Part shown: positions 56,435 to 64,000 of the stretch, piece by piece
Numbering within the stretch: position 1 is the stretch's first letter
How the letters are laid out: the number at the start of each line of letters is the position of its first letter
From: Aquirhabdus parva
GTDB lineage: Bacteria; Pseudomonadota; Gammaproteobacteria; Pseudomonadales; Moraxellaceae
DNA: 64,000 nucleotides
Assembly (NCBI RefSeq): GCF_003351745.1
Contig: NZ_CP031222.1
Location: 1,780,207-1,844,206, forward strand
Direction of reading: 5' to 3'
Made by a program: the position numbers and the translations under genes
Notes under the pieces: generated by a model
Database searches by the model: none
What the model saw: only the letters and a program-made list of their open reading frames with translations
What the model was told of the DNA's origin: nothing

Positions 56435-57436
56435 ATGAGCACTCTTGCAGATGTAGCATTCTCAATGTTGGACTTGGTTCCGATTCAGGATCACGGCACC
56501 GTCAAACAAGCTATCGATAACTCCCTTAATCTTGCACAGCACCTTGAAAGTTTGAACTTTAAGCGTTTTTGGCTCGCAGAACATCATAATATGGATGGCA
56601 TTGCCAGTTCTGCCACAGCGGTGCTCATTGGGCATATTGCGGGGGGGACTAAAACCATTCGTGTGGGTTCTGGTGGTGTCATGCTACCTAATCATGCCCC
56701 TCTTATTGTCGCTGAAAATTTTGGTACGCTTGCTGCACTCTACCCTGATCGGATCGACTTAGGGATAGGTAGAGCCCCTGGTGCCGATCAAATAACGATG
56801 CGCGCCCTACGCCGTGGATTGGTAGACGCAGATGACTTTCCAAACCAACTGAGCGAACTGCGGGCTCTACTGGCGCCTGTGCAGCCGAATCAACGGCTTA
56901 TTGCCACACCGGGAGCCAATAGCAATGTGCCGATATGGCTACTCGGTTCTAGTCTTTTCAGCGCACAACTTGCAGGCCAATTAGGACTACCCTATGCCTT
57001 TGCTTCGCACTTTGCGCCGCGTATGTTACACGAGGCCATTCATATCTATAGATCTCACTTTACGCCATCAGAGACATTAAGTAAGCCGTATCTATCTTTA
57101 GGCGTACCATTGATTGCCGCTCCCACTGATCAAGAGGCGGAGTTCTTAGCAACCACCAGTAAACAACGTATTCAAGCACTCTTCAGCGGTAAAAGCTTGA
57201 GATTAAAGCCACCGATTGAAAACATGGGTCAAATTTGGAATTCGCATCAAGAACAAATTGCGGTTGAATCATTTTTAGCGGCAGCAGTGATTGGAGGACC
57301 GTTAACGGTCAAAACCAAACTGGAGAAGTTCCTCGCAGAAACGGGAGCTGATGAGCTCATGTTTGTCAGTGATATCTATGATTTTGAATTACGGAAAAGA
57401 TCTTTTGATATCGTGAATGCGTTGAAACAGGCTTAA
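56435..57436 (+). CDS. Luciferase-like (LLM class) flavin-dependent monooxygenase
   Basis: This 333-residue protein of the bacterial luciferase-like family carries the MsnO8/YhbW-type signatures LADVAFSMLDLVPIQDHGT at the N-terminus, RFWLAEHHNMDGIASSATAVLIGHIAGGTKTIRVGSGGVMLPNHAPLIVAENFGTLAALYPDRIDLGIGRAPG, and WLLGSSLFSAQLAGQLGLPYAFASHF. It uses reduced FMN and oxygen on an unknown substrate. The ATG at 56435 is preferred over the TTG four codons earlier. It ends before a bidirectional terminator shared with tuf. Confidence 0.9.
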   Translation: MSTLADVAFSMLDLVPIQDHGTVKQAIDNSLNLAQHLESLNFKRFWLAEHHNMDGIASSATAVLIGHIAGGTKTIRVGSGGVMLPNHAPLIVAENFGTLAALYPDRIDLGIGRAPGADQITMRALRRGLVDADDFPNQLSELRALLAPVQPNQRLIATPGANSNVPIWLLGSSLFSAQLAGQLGLPYAFASHFAPRMLHEAIHIYRSHFTPSETLSKPYLSLGVPLIAAPTDQEAEFLATTSKQRIQALFSGKSLRLKPPIENMGQIWNSHQEQIAVESFLAAAVIGGPLTVKTKLEKFLAETGADELMFVSDIYDFELRKRSFDIVNALKQA

Positions 57437-57474
57437 CGACCTATTTATCATCTTTTTTAGCAGTCTTAAAACAT

Positions 57475-57504
57475 AAAAAAAGACACCCGAAGGTGTCTTT
57501 TTTT
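57475..57504. terminator. Bidirectional terminator between the monooxygenase and tuf
   Basis: A 12-bp stem with GACACC/GGTGTC core and long A and T runs (57475-57487 and 57492-57503) lies between convergent genes and can stop transcription in both directions. Confidence 0.9.
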
Positions 57505-57525
57505 GAACTTACAATCTACAAGAGA

Positions 57526-58716
57526 TTAAGCAAGAACGTTAGCAACTACACCCGCACCAACAGTACGACCACCTTCACGGATCGCGAAACGTAGACCTGG
57601 GTCCATCGCGATTGGGTGAATCAGTTCTACTGTCATTTGGATGTTGTCACCTGGCATAACCATTTCTACGCCGTCTGGCAAGCTGATTGCACCAGTTACG
57701 TCCGTTGTACGGAAGTAGAACTGTGGACGATAGCCTTTCAGGAACGGTGTATGACGACCACCTTCATCTTTAGACAGAACATAAACTTCTGCTTCAAATT
57801 TGGTATGTGGTTTGATTGAACCTGGTTTCGCCAATACTTGACCACGTTGTACGTCTTCACGCTTGGTACCACGGAGCAATACACCACAGTTCTCGCCTGC
57901 ACGACCTTCGTCGAGCAATTTACGGAACATTTCAACACCAGTACAGGTCGTTTTTACGGTGTCTTTGATACCAACGATTTCAATTTCTTCACCAACTTTG
58001 ATGATACCTGACTCTACGCGACCGGTTACAACGGTACCGCGACCAGAGATCGAGAATACGTCTTCGATTGGCAACAGGAATGATTTGTCGATTGCGCGTT
58101 CTGGTTCTGGGATGTAGCTGTCCAGAGTTTCAACCAGTTTAAGAACTGATGCAACGCCGTAAGGACCTTCACCACCGTTCAACGCTTCGAGTGCTGAACC
58201 ACGGATGATTGGGGTGTCATCACCTGGGAAGTCGTATTTAGACAACAGGTCACGCACTTCCATTTCAACGAGTTCAAGCAACTCTTCGTCGTCTACCATG
58301 TCACACTTGTTCAAGAATACAACGATGTATGGCACACCAACTTGGCGTGACAACAGGATGTGTTCACGAGTTTGTGGCATTGGACCATCAGTTGCTGAAC
58401 ATACAAGAATCGCGCCGTCCATCTGAGCAGCACCAGTGATCATGTTTTTAACATAGTCAGCGTGGCCTGGGCAGTCAACGTGTGCGTAGTGACGGATTGG
58501 GCTGTCATATTCTACGTGTGCAGTGTTAATGGTAATACCACGTGCTTTTTCTTCTGGTGCTGAGTCGATTTCGCTCAATGCTTTGACGTCACCGCCGTAA
58601 GCTTTTGCACAGTTCAAGCTGATCGCAGCAGTCAGAGTGGTTTTACCATGGTCAACGTGACCGATGGTGCCGACGTTAACGTGCGGCTTGTTACGTTCAA
58701 ACTTGGCCTTGGCCAT
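57526..58716 (-). CDS. tuf: Elongation factor Tu
   Basis: EF-Tu delivers aminoacyl-tRNA to the ribosome. The 396-residue protein has the GTPase motifs [21 protein letters not shown] and NKCDMVDD, the switch [13 protein letters not shown], and domains II and III ending [13 protein letters not shown]. It is the last gene of the str operon, 176 bp after fusA, followed by a strong terminator. A second tuf copy, if any, lies outside the window. Confidence 0.99.
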   Translation of the reverse strand: MAKAKFERNKPHVNVGTIGHVDHGKTTLTAAISLNCAKAYGGDVKALSEIDSAPEEKARGITINTAHVEYDSPIRHYAHVDCPGHADYVKNMITGAAQMDGAILVCSATDGPMPQTREHILLSRQVGVPYIVVFLNKCDMVDDEELLELVEMEVRDLLSKYDFPGDDTPIIRGSALEALNGGEGPYGVASVLKLVETLDSYIPEPERAIDKSFLLPIEDVFSISGRGTVVTGRVESGIIKVGEEIEIVGIKDTVKTTCTGVEMFRKLLDEGRAGENCGVLLRGTKREDVQRGQVLAKPGSIKPHTKFEAEVYVLSKDEGGRHTPFLKGYRPQFYFRTTDVTGAISLPDGVEMVMPGDNIQMTVELIHPIAMDPGLRFAIREGGRTVGAGVVANVLA

Positions 58717-58829
58717 AATATTCTTCCTTTTTTCATTAACTCATCAAAAATGATTCGTTAAGCAATTTAACTATTAGATAAATAATCAGGTTAAGCTGAC
58801 GTGAGTCAGAGCATGCCGTAGTGTAACGC

Positions 58830-58877
58830 GGCTTTCTAACATTTCAATAGAAACATGCTATCGAACACTAGAAAGCC
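58830..58877 (-). repeat. Stem-loop in the fusA-tuf spacer
   Basis: GGCTTTCTA (58830-58838) pairs with its complement at 58869-58877 around a 30-base loop. It starts 15 bp after the fusA stop. There is no T tract, so it is more likely an RNA processing or stability element than a terminator. Confidence 0.45.
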
Positions 58878-58892
58878 ACATCACAATCCAAC

Positions 58893-61031
58893 TTACTCTT
58901 CGTCGTCTGCACCTTTCTTACCGCCCGACGCAAATTTCGCGATGATGGCATCAGCAACGTTACGTGGGGTTTCGGCGTATTTAACAAACTCCATTGAGTA
59001 TGTTGCACGACCTTGCGACATAGAACGCATCGCTGTCGCATAACCAAACATTTCCGACAGTGGCACTTCCACGCGAATTTGCTTAGTACCGCCAGGAAGA
59101 TCATCCATACCTTGGATCACACCGCGGCGACGGTTTAAGTCACCCATGATGTCACCCATGTAGTCCTCTGGGGTTTCAACTTCAACTTTCATGATTGGCT
59201 CAAGCAGTACTGGATCCGCTTTCATGAAACCTTGGCGGAACGCCATCGAACCTGCCATTTTAAACGACAACTCGTCAGAGTCGACATCATGGTATGAACC
59301 GTCGAACAATACCGCTTTAACACCAACAACTGGATAGCCTGCAAGAACACCATTCTTCATGCGTTCTTGAATACCTTTATCAACTGCACCAAAGAATTCT
59401 TTTGGTACAGTACCACCAACAACTTCTACCGCATACTCATAGTTTGCGACTTCGGTATCAAGTGGTTCAAGACGCAAGTAAACGTGACCAAACTTACCAC
59501 GACCACCGGTTTGACGAACAAACTTGCCTTCTTGTTCTACGGTCTTGCGGATCGTTTCACGATAAGCAACCTGTGGTTTACCGATGTTTGCTTCAACACC
59601 AAATTCACGCTTCATACGGTCAACGAGAATTTCCAAGTGAAGCTCACCCATACCCGCGATGATGGTTTGGCTTGATTCTTCATCAGTCCATACGCGGAAT
59701 GATGGATCTTCTTTTGCCAAGCGACCCAGAGCGATACCCATTTTTTCTTGGTCAGCCTTAGTTTTAGGCTCAACAGCAAGAGAAATAACTGGCTCAGGGA
59801 ACACCATACGCTCAAGGGTGATGATGTGGTTTTCATCACACAAGGTATCACCAGTGGTTACGTCTTTCAGACCTGCAACCGCAGCGATATCACCTGCACG
59901 GATTTCTTCAACATCTTCGCGATCATTAGCATGCATCAATACGATACGGCCAACACGCTCTTTCTTCATTTTTACAGGGTTCCAAACAGCAGAACCTGCT
60001 TTTAGAACACCAGAGTAAACACGAATAAAGGTTAAAGAACCCACGAACTTATCGTTCATGATTTTGAACGCAAGTGCTGCAAATGGTTCATCATCAGATG
60101 CAATACGCTCACCAATGGTTTCGTCTTTGTCATCAAGGATACCTTTGATGGCTTCAACGTCGCCTGGTGCTGGCAAATAACGAATAACTGCGTCAAGCAT
60201 CGCTTGAACACCTTTGTTCTTAAATGCAGAACCGCAAAGCATTGGCTGAATTTCACAGTTGATGGTACGAATACGCAGTGCTTCATGAATTTGGTCTTCG
60301 GTTAGATCACCGTTTTCCAAATATTCATTCATCAACTCTTCAGACGCTTCAGCGGCTGATTCAACCATTTTTTCGCGCCATTCAGTTGCAACATCAACCA
60401 GATCTGCTGGGATATCGCCATATTCAAACTTCATACCTTGTGAAGCTTCGTCCCAGATGATCGCTTTCATCTTGACCAAGTCAACGATACCTTCAAAGGT
60501 GTCTTCTGCGCCAATTGGAATCGCGATAGGTACTGGATTTGCACCCAAACGCGTTCTCATTTGTTCAACAGCACGGAAGAAGTTCGCGCCAGTACGGTCC
60601 ATTTTATTTACGAACGCAATACGTGGAACTTTATACTTGTTCGCTTGACGCCAAACAGTTTCAGACTGTGGTTGTACGCCGCCAACTGCGCAATACACCA
60701 TACATGCGCCATCCAACACACGCATTGAACGTTCAACTTCGATCGTGAAGTCAACGTGTCCTGGTGTATCGATGATGTTGATACGGTGTTTAGCAAAGTT
60801 GTTTGCCATACCAGACCAGAAACAAGTTGTTGCTGCAGAAGTGATGGTAATACCACGTTCTTGCTCTTGTTCCATCCAGTCCATGGTTGCTGCACCTTCG
60901 TGCACTTCACCAATCTTGTGGCTTACACCTGTGTAATACAACACACGTTCAGTCGTGGTTGTTTTACCCGCGTCAATGTGCGCGGAAATACCGATATTAC
61001 GGTAGTGTTCTAGGGGGGTTACGCGTGCCAT
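58893..61031 (-). CDS. fusA: Elongation factor G
   Basis: EF-G drives translocation and, with RRF, ribosome recycling. The 712-residue protein starts [35 protein letters not shown], and has [34 protein letters not shown] and the domain IV tip region [40 protein letters not shown] precedes the ATG. It is preceded by a long spacer with its own terminator and leader ORF, so its expression may be partly uncoupled from rpsG. Confidence 0.99.
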   Translation of the reverse strand: MARVTPLEHYRNIGISAHIDAGKTTTTERVLYYTGVSHKIGEVHEGAATMDWMEQEQERGITITSAATTCFWSGMANNFAKHRINIIDTPGHVDFTIEVERSMRVLDGACMVYCAVGGVQPQSETVWRQANKYKVPRIAFVNKMDRTGANFFRAVEQMRTRLGANPVPIAIPIGAEDTFEGIVDLVKMKAIIWDEASQGMKFEYGDIPADLVDVATEWREKMVESAAEASEELMNEYLENGDLTEDQIHEALRIRTINCEIQPMLCGSAFKNKGVQAMLDAVIRYLPAPGDVEAIKGILDDKDETIGERIASDDEPFAALAFKIMNDKFVGSLTFIRVYSGVLKAGSAVWNPVKMKKERVGRIVLMHANDREDVEEIRAGDIAAVAGLKDVTTGDTLCDENHIITLERMVFPEPVISLAVEPKTKADQEKMGIALGRLAKEDPSFRVWTDEESSQTIIAGMGELHLEILVDRMKREFGVEANIGKPQVAYRETIRKTVEQEGKFVRQTGGRGKFGHVYLRLEPLDTEVANYEYAVEVVGGTVPKEFFGAVDKGIQERMKNGVLAGYPVVGVKAVLFDGSYHDVDSDELSFKMAGSMAFRQGFMKADPVLLEPIMKVEVETPEDYMGDIMGDLNRRRGVIQGMDDLPGGTKQIRVEVPLSEMFGYATAMRSMSQGRATYSMEFVKYAETPRNVADAIIAKFASGGKKGADDEE

Positions 61032-61137
61032 GATGTGTTCCTAAGTGCTTTCTTAATGATTCAATTTGATTCGATTGTACAAAAAAGTATAAACAGGCTG
61101 CAGTGATCTGCAGCAAAACTAATCCTTATGAATTAGT

Positions 61138-61218
61138 TTAGGCACGCTGAATACCCGCAAATCTCCCACTGGCTAACAGTGCAACGTTTATGACAAAACG
61201 TAAGCAAGCTACACGCAT
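61138..61218 (-). CDS. Putative leader peptide upstream of fusA (26 residues)
   Basis: AGGAG lies 6 bases before an ATG at 61218 (a second ATG directly precedes it), opening a frame MRVACLRFVINVALLASGRF and on to GIQRA before TAA at 61138-61140. The Shine-Dalgarno match is the best in the spacer. The stop codon overlaps the descending arm of a hairpin, so a ribosome finishing the peptide would cover it, as in translation-coupled attenuators. Coding status is inferred from ribosome binding site and position only. Confidence 0.45.
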   Translation of the reverse strand: MRVACLRFVINVALLASGRFAGIQRA

Positions 61219-61328
61219 CATATTCTCCTGCTTTGGCCTCTAAACCAATGGAAGTTAATTGGGGGCTATCTGGAAAATTAACAGTCTTGGAAGACTAAAA
61301 TTTTCTCAACAACCTGTTTAATCCACTT

Positions 61329-61359
61329 AAAAAATAAACGCTGCGGAGAGCAACGTTTA
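61329..61359 (-). terminator. Intrinsic terminator between rpsG and fusA
   Basis: On the minus strand a 10-bp stem (61359-61350 with 61344-61335, one wobble pair) with loop TCTCC is followed by six T residues (61334-61329). It lies 52 bp after the rpsG stop and could stop or attenuate transcription before fusA. Confidence 0.75.
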
Positions 61360-61410
61360 CTTGAAAAGCGGCGGTTCTTTAAAATGCAAACCTTAAAAGC
61401 AACGCACCCG

Positions 61411-61881
61411 TTAGAAACGATAGTGCGAGAAAGCCTTGTTCGCTTCTGCCATGCGATGCACGTCGTCGCGTTTTTTCATAGCAGTGCCTTTGCCTTCAGC
61501 AGCATCCAACAGCTCGCCTGCAAGGCGCAGAGCCATGGTTTTTTCTGAACGCTTAACAGCAGCTTCAACCAACCAGCGCATTGCTAGGGCTGTACGACGG
61601 GAGGGACGTACTTCCATAGGTACTTGGTAAGTTGCACCACCAACACGGCGTGCTTTTACTTCGACCATTGGGCGAACTTTTTCAAGGGTATTCTCAAAAA
61701 ATTCAACCGGATCGGTCTTTGCTTTTTCGTTGATACGCAGCAATGCACCGTAAACGATACCTTCTGCTACTGATTTTTTACCATCTTCCATTACATGGTT
61801 GATGAATTTTGCCACTGTCTGGCTGCCGAATTTAGGATCAGGCAGAATTTGACGGGCAACGACGGAACGACGTCTTGGCAT
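61411..61881 (-). CDS. rpsG: 30S ribosomal protein S7
   Basis: S7 nucleates assembly of the 3' domain of 16S rRNA. The 156-residue protein starts [40 protein letters not shown] and includes [31 protein letters not shown]; the end KAFSHYRF is the standard short version. In E. coli S7 autoregulates the str operon by binding the rpsL-rpsG spacer, here 198 bp long. Confidence 0.99.
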   Translation of the reverse strand: MPRRRSVVARQILPDPKFGSQTVAKFINHVMEDGKKSVAEGIVYGALLRINEKAKTDPVEFFENTLEKVRPMVEVKARRVGGATYQVPMEVRPSRRTALAMRWLVEAAVKRSEKTMALRLAGELLDAAEGKGTAMKKRDDVHRMAEANKAFSHYRF

Positions 61882-62080
61882 GATACAAACCTTTTATGAC
61901 ACTTCAGGGATACCCAGCAGATTGCGCATGGTGTCTTGCTGCGCGGTTCGCTGGCCTTACTACATGCTCTGTCACAACCTTTAACTTTCAAAAAACACTC
62001 AAAAAGCATTTACATCAAAAATCAAATTCGTAAAAACAGCGCTTCATTACTTAACTATTGCTGATTAATCAGCATATAGC

Positions 62081-62455
62081 TTATTTCTTAGGACGTTTCG
62101 CGCCGTATTTAGAGCGTGATTGCATACGACCTTTTACGCCAGCACAGTCTAGTGAGCCGCGTACGGTGTGATAACGCACACCTGGTAAGTCTTTAACACG
62201 ACCACCACGGATCAGTACAACACTATGCTCTTGCAGGTTGTGACCTTCACCACCGATATAGCTTGATACTTCAAAACCTGAAGTCAAACGTACACGGCAA
62301 ACTTTACGCATTGCTGAGTTAGGTTTTTTTGGTGTAGTGGTATAAACACGTGTACAAACGCCGCGACGTTGTGGACACGCTTTAAGTGCCGGCACTTTAG
62401 ACTTTTCAGTCAAACTGCTACGACCCTTGCGAATCAATTGGTTAGTGGTTGCCAC
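62081..62455 (-). CDS. rpsL: 30S ribosomal protein S12
   Basis: S12 controls decoding accuracy. The 124-residue protein starts with GTG, with GGGAG upstream, and reads [11 protein letters not shown]. Lysines 43 ([12 protein letters not shown]) and 88 ([14 protein letters not shown]), the usual streptomycin-resistance sites, are wild type. It is the first gene of the str operon; a promoter and a leader hairpin with a U tract lie directly upstream. Confidence 0.99.
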   Translation of the reverse strand: MATTNQLIRKGRSSLTEKSKVPALKACPQRRGVCTRVYTTTPKKPNSAMRKVCRVRLTSGFEVSSYIGGEGHNLQEHSVVLIRGGRVKDLPGVRYHTVRGSLDCAGVKGRMQSRSKYGAKRPKK

Positions 62456-62473
62456 TCAAACTCTCCCGTGAAT

Positions 62474-62508
62474 AAAAAACCTCAAAAAGGACATACCCCT
62501 TTTTGAGG
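62474..62508 (-). terminator. Terminator-like hairpin in the rpsL leader (possible attenuator)
   Basis: An 11-bp perfect stem CCTCAAAAAGG (62508-62498 with 62490-62480 on the minus strand) is followed by six T residues at 62479-62474. Only 19 bp separate the T tract from the rpsL start codon, too few for a promoter, and a good promoter lies upstream at 62516-62544. Transcripts from it would start with this hairpin. It may also end transcription coming from the EcsC gene. Confidence 0.7.
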
Positions 62509-62515
62509 GCTACAT

Positions 62516-62544
62516 ATTCTAAATCAACGAAAGGAAATGGTCAA
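62516..62544 (-). promoter_or_regulatory. Sigma-70 promoter of the str operon
   Basis: On the minus strand, TTGACC (62544-62539) and TAGAAT (62521-62516) are spaced exactly 17 bp apart. The predicted start near 62509 is at the base of the leader hairpin. Confidence 0.78.
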
Positions 62545-62657
62545 GAAAGTGAGGCGCTTTGTTGTAAAAACCGACTCTTTATTTGTATGAATTATTTTTA
62601 GAAAATTGAGAAGTAGGCGCATCGATGATTGATGCGCCGGAGGACTTCACTTGATGA

Positions 62658-63647
62658 TCAATCCAGATCGTTATTTTCTGCACGATCTTCCGCTAAACTT
62701 GCTGCGATGCGCTGAACTCGAGCTGACTTTTCTCCACTCGTCCGCGCCGCTCGGAATGTCTTTTGCGCACTCAATGCCACACTTGCAACCAAACGCGCAT
62801 TATAAGTTGCACCAGCCGCACCGGTCACAACAGGCATTGTTCTTGATAACCAGCGGGCAGGCACTCGCAGATTAAGATTTTTAGTAAATTCACCTATAAA
62901 CCCACCTGCTGCCTCAATTTCAGGACCACCACCTACAAGTTTTTCAACACCACGTAGATCACCGGATTCTAAAATTGTCCGCATACCAGCCAAAGCTAAG
63001 AGCACACCTTGTTTATCCGCTAAAAGTTCAAGATCAGACTGCTTTAAGGCTTCATAAGCAAGTGTACGACCCTGCTCACCTTGCATGTCAAATCCATAGC
63101 AATGGGCGATTTGATAAACCGTCCTTAGAGACAGTAATAGTGCTAAAGGTAAATCGATCACGGCGCCGAGTACTCCCGTAGCACCCGTAACTCCCCCTTC
63201 AGCCAAAGCAACGATACGATTCTCTTCGAGCACCGATTGCACCAATGCATCGCACCGAGCGACATCACCAGTCCTCAGTTCAAAGATATCATCGACACCT
63301 GCACGCTTTGCAATGCGCTGTACTCCACTGGTATGACTCGTGAAAGTAGCCGCTTGCTCAAACACTTGATCTGCAAAAGACTCCAATGAGTCAATAGGAA
63401 TCAATGGGGCAATGTATTTAGCAATACCATTAAAACGCGAGCCTACGAGCTGCCTTGTAAGCGCTGGCAATTGTTGCTTAAAAACATCACGGGCATCCGT
63501 TTCTACCGGAGGAAGCTCACCATTAAAACGCTGACGACGCTGACTTTCAGAAAGCTGATTTAAAAGACGATCACCGCTTTCAGCAACTTTTTTGGCTTGA
63601 TTTGTGATCCGATCTTTCAATGTATTGGAATACCATGCTTTATCCAT
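62658..63647 (-). CDS. EcsC-family protein
   Basis: This 329-residue protein matches the EcsC family: the core GVDDIFELRTGDVARCDALVQSVLEENRIVALAEGGVTGATGVLGAVIDLPLALLLSLRTVYQIAHCYGFDMQGEQGRTLAYEAL contains the family pattern of a hydrophobic Gly-rich hairpin (GGVTGATGVLGAVIDLPLALLLSLRTV). A second hydrophobic segment lies around RTMPVVTGAAGATYNARLVASV. Named after a gene of the Bacillus ecs locus, its function is unknown. It lies upstream of the str operon promoter on the same strand. Confidence 0.88.
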   Translation of the reverse strand: MDKAWYSNTLKDRITNQAKKVAESGDRLLNQLSESQRRQRFNGELPPVETDARDVFKQQLPALTRQLVGSRFNGIAKYIAPLIPIDSLESFADQVFEQAATFTSHTSGVQRIAKRAGVDDIFELRTGDVARCDALVQSVLEENRIVALAEGGVTGATGVLGAVIDLPLALLLSLRTVYQIAHCYGFDMQGEQGRTLAYEALKQSDLELLADKQGVLLALAGMRTILESGDLRGVEKLVGGGPEIEAAGGFIGEFTKNLNLRVPARWLSRTMPVVTGAAGATYNARLVASVALSAQKTFRAARTSGEKSARVQRIAASLAEDRAENNDLD

Positions 63648-64000
63648 TAAAAATATTCCTTCTCTAGCTTGATCATTTTTAGTTGTTGAACTCGTATTGT
63701 ACCCAAAATATATGACTTAGGCTTTGAATTAACGCGCGCTATACAGCTTGATTAAACAAACTTTACAAGACTTAGCAACGCCATCATGCTGCCAATAAAT
63801 CATGTCGTTACAAAACATCTACCAAACTGAGGGGTCATTTTCAGGCATTTCTAGCCACTATTTCTATGTCATAAATGTGCTATAAATACTGTCATAATTA
63901 GATTTATTTGAGCTAGAACATATATTTTATTGCAGCATGAATGGATACGAACGTCCTTAACATGATGTTCATCTTTTCATGCCATACTTGAAAGTTAATG
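63648..64000. other. Window-end intergenic stretch, no gene seen
   Basis: The final 350 bp contain no open frame with protein-like composition or ribosome binding site, and no RNA gene I recognise. It presumably carries the promoter of the EcsC gene at its left end; the next gene lies beyond the window. Confidence 0.45.

Larger units (their letters stand above)
61032..61410. other. rpsG-fusA spacer of about 380 bp with regulatory architecture
   Basis: The spacer holds, in minus-strand order, a terminator (61359-61329), a short hairpin AGTCTT-CC-AAGACT near 61295-61282, a 26-residue leader ORF with a strong ribosome binding site (61218-61138), and two hairpins (61132-61139 pairing with 61116-61123, and 61097-61103 with 61108-61114) followed by a T tract at 61087-61082. 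It is longer than typical for this operon. Confidence 0.6.

Overview
The window reads as chromosome of a moderately A+T-rich gammaproteobacterium, most likely a Moraxellaceae or Acinetobacter-like member of the Pseudomonadales. The basis is gene content and order: EarP next to an EF-P with Arg32, mnmG-rsmG-parA-parB, exbB-exbD-msbA-lpxK-kdsB, a detached gspHIJK block, holB/pilZ/tatD, and the str operon rpsL-rpsG-fusA-tuf. No rRNA, CRISPR, integrase or intact insertion sequence was seen. One tRNA gene (tRNA-Val, GAC) was found.

Layout. 1-9 kb: EF-P and its rhamnosyltransferase, upp, an EamA exporter, a polar amino-acid ABC importer, a beta-hydroxyacid dehydrogenase, a GNAT enzyme and an Asp/Glu racemase. 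9-10.5 kb: an orphan double-glycine-leader peptide and an A+T-rich spacer. 10.5-23.5 kb: thrC, a GNAT, a long KAS III, queD-like/hrpA, and a tatD-tetR-gspHIJK transcription unit for the type II secretion pseudopilus tip. 23.5-35.4 kb: pilZ, a DedA-rhodanese fusion, holB, a lipid A/Kdo block (kdsB, lpxK, msbA), exbBD, parAB, rsmG and mnmG, all on the minus strand. 35.4-42 kb: small membrane or secreted proteins, fadH with a divergent TetR regulator, and a voltage-sensor-like membrane protein.

42.2-45.9 kb is the main accessory segment. A tRNA-Val gene is followed 3,580 bp later by a near-identical copy of its 3' half plus its terminator. Between the copies lie a tail-collar gene, a truncated SRAP gene, two copies of an unknown small-ORF/membrane-protein cassette (one broken by a stop codon) and two scraps of a phage N-acetylmuramidase. 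It looks like a decayed prophage or satellite remnant without an integrase.

46-64 kb: a DHH phosphoesterase, a MoxR/DUF58/transglutaminase module interrupted by DUF808, a DegP-type protease, nadB, a luciferase-like monooxygenase, and the str operon followed by an EcsC-family gene. The str operon has unusual leader architecture: a hairpin plus U-tract sits between a good promoter and rpsL, and the rpsG-fusA spacer holds a terminator and a tiny ORF with a strong ribosome binding site.

All calls come from reading the sequence and from family knowledge; no database search was run.
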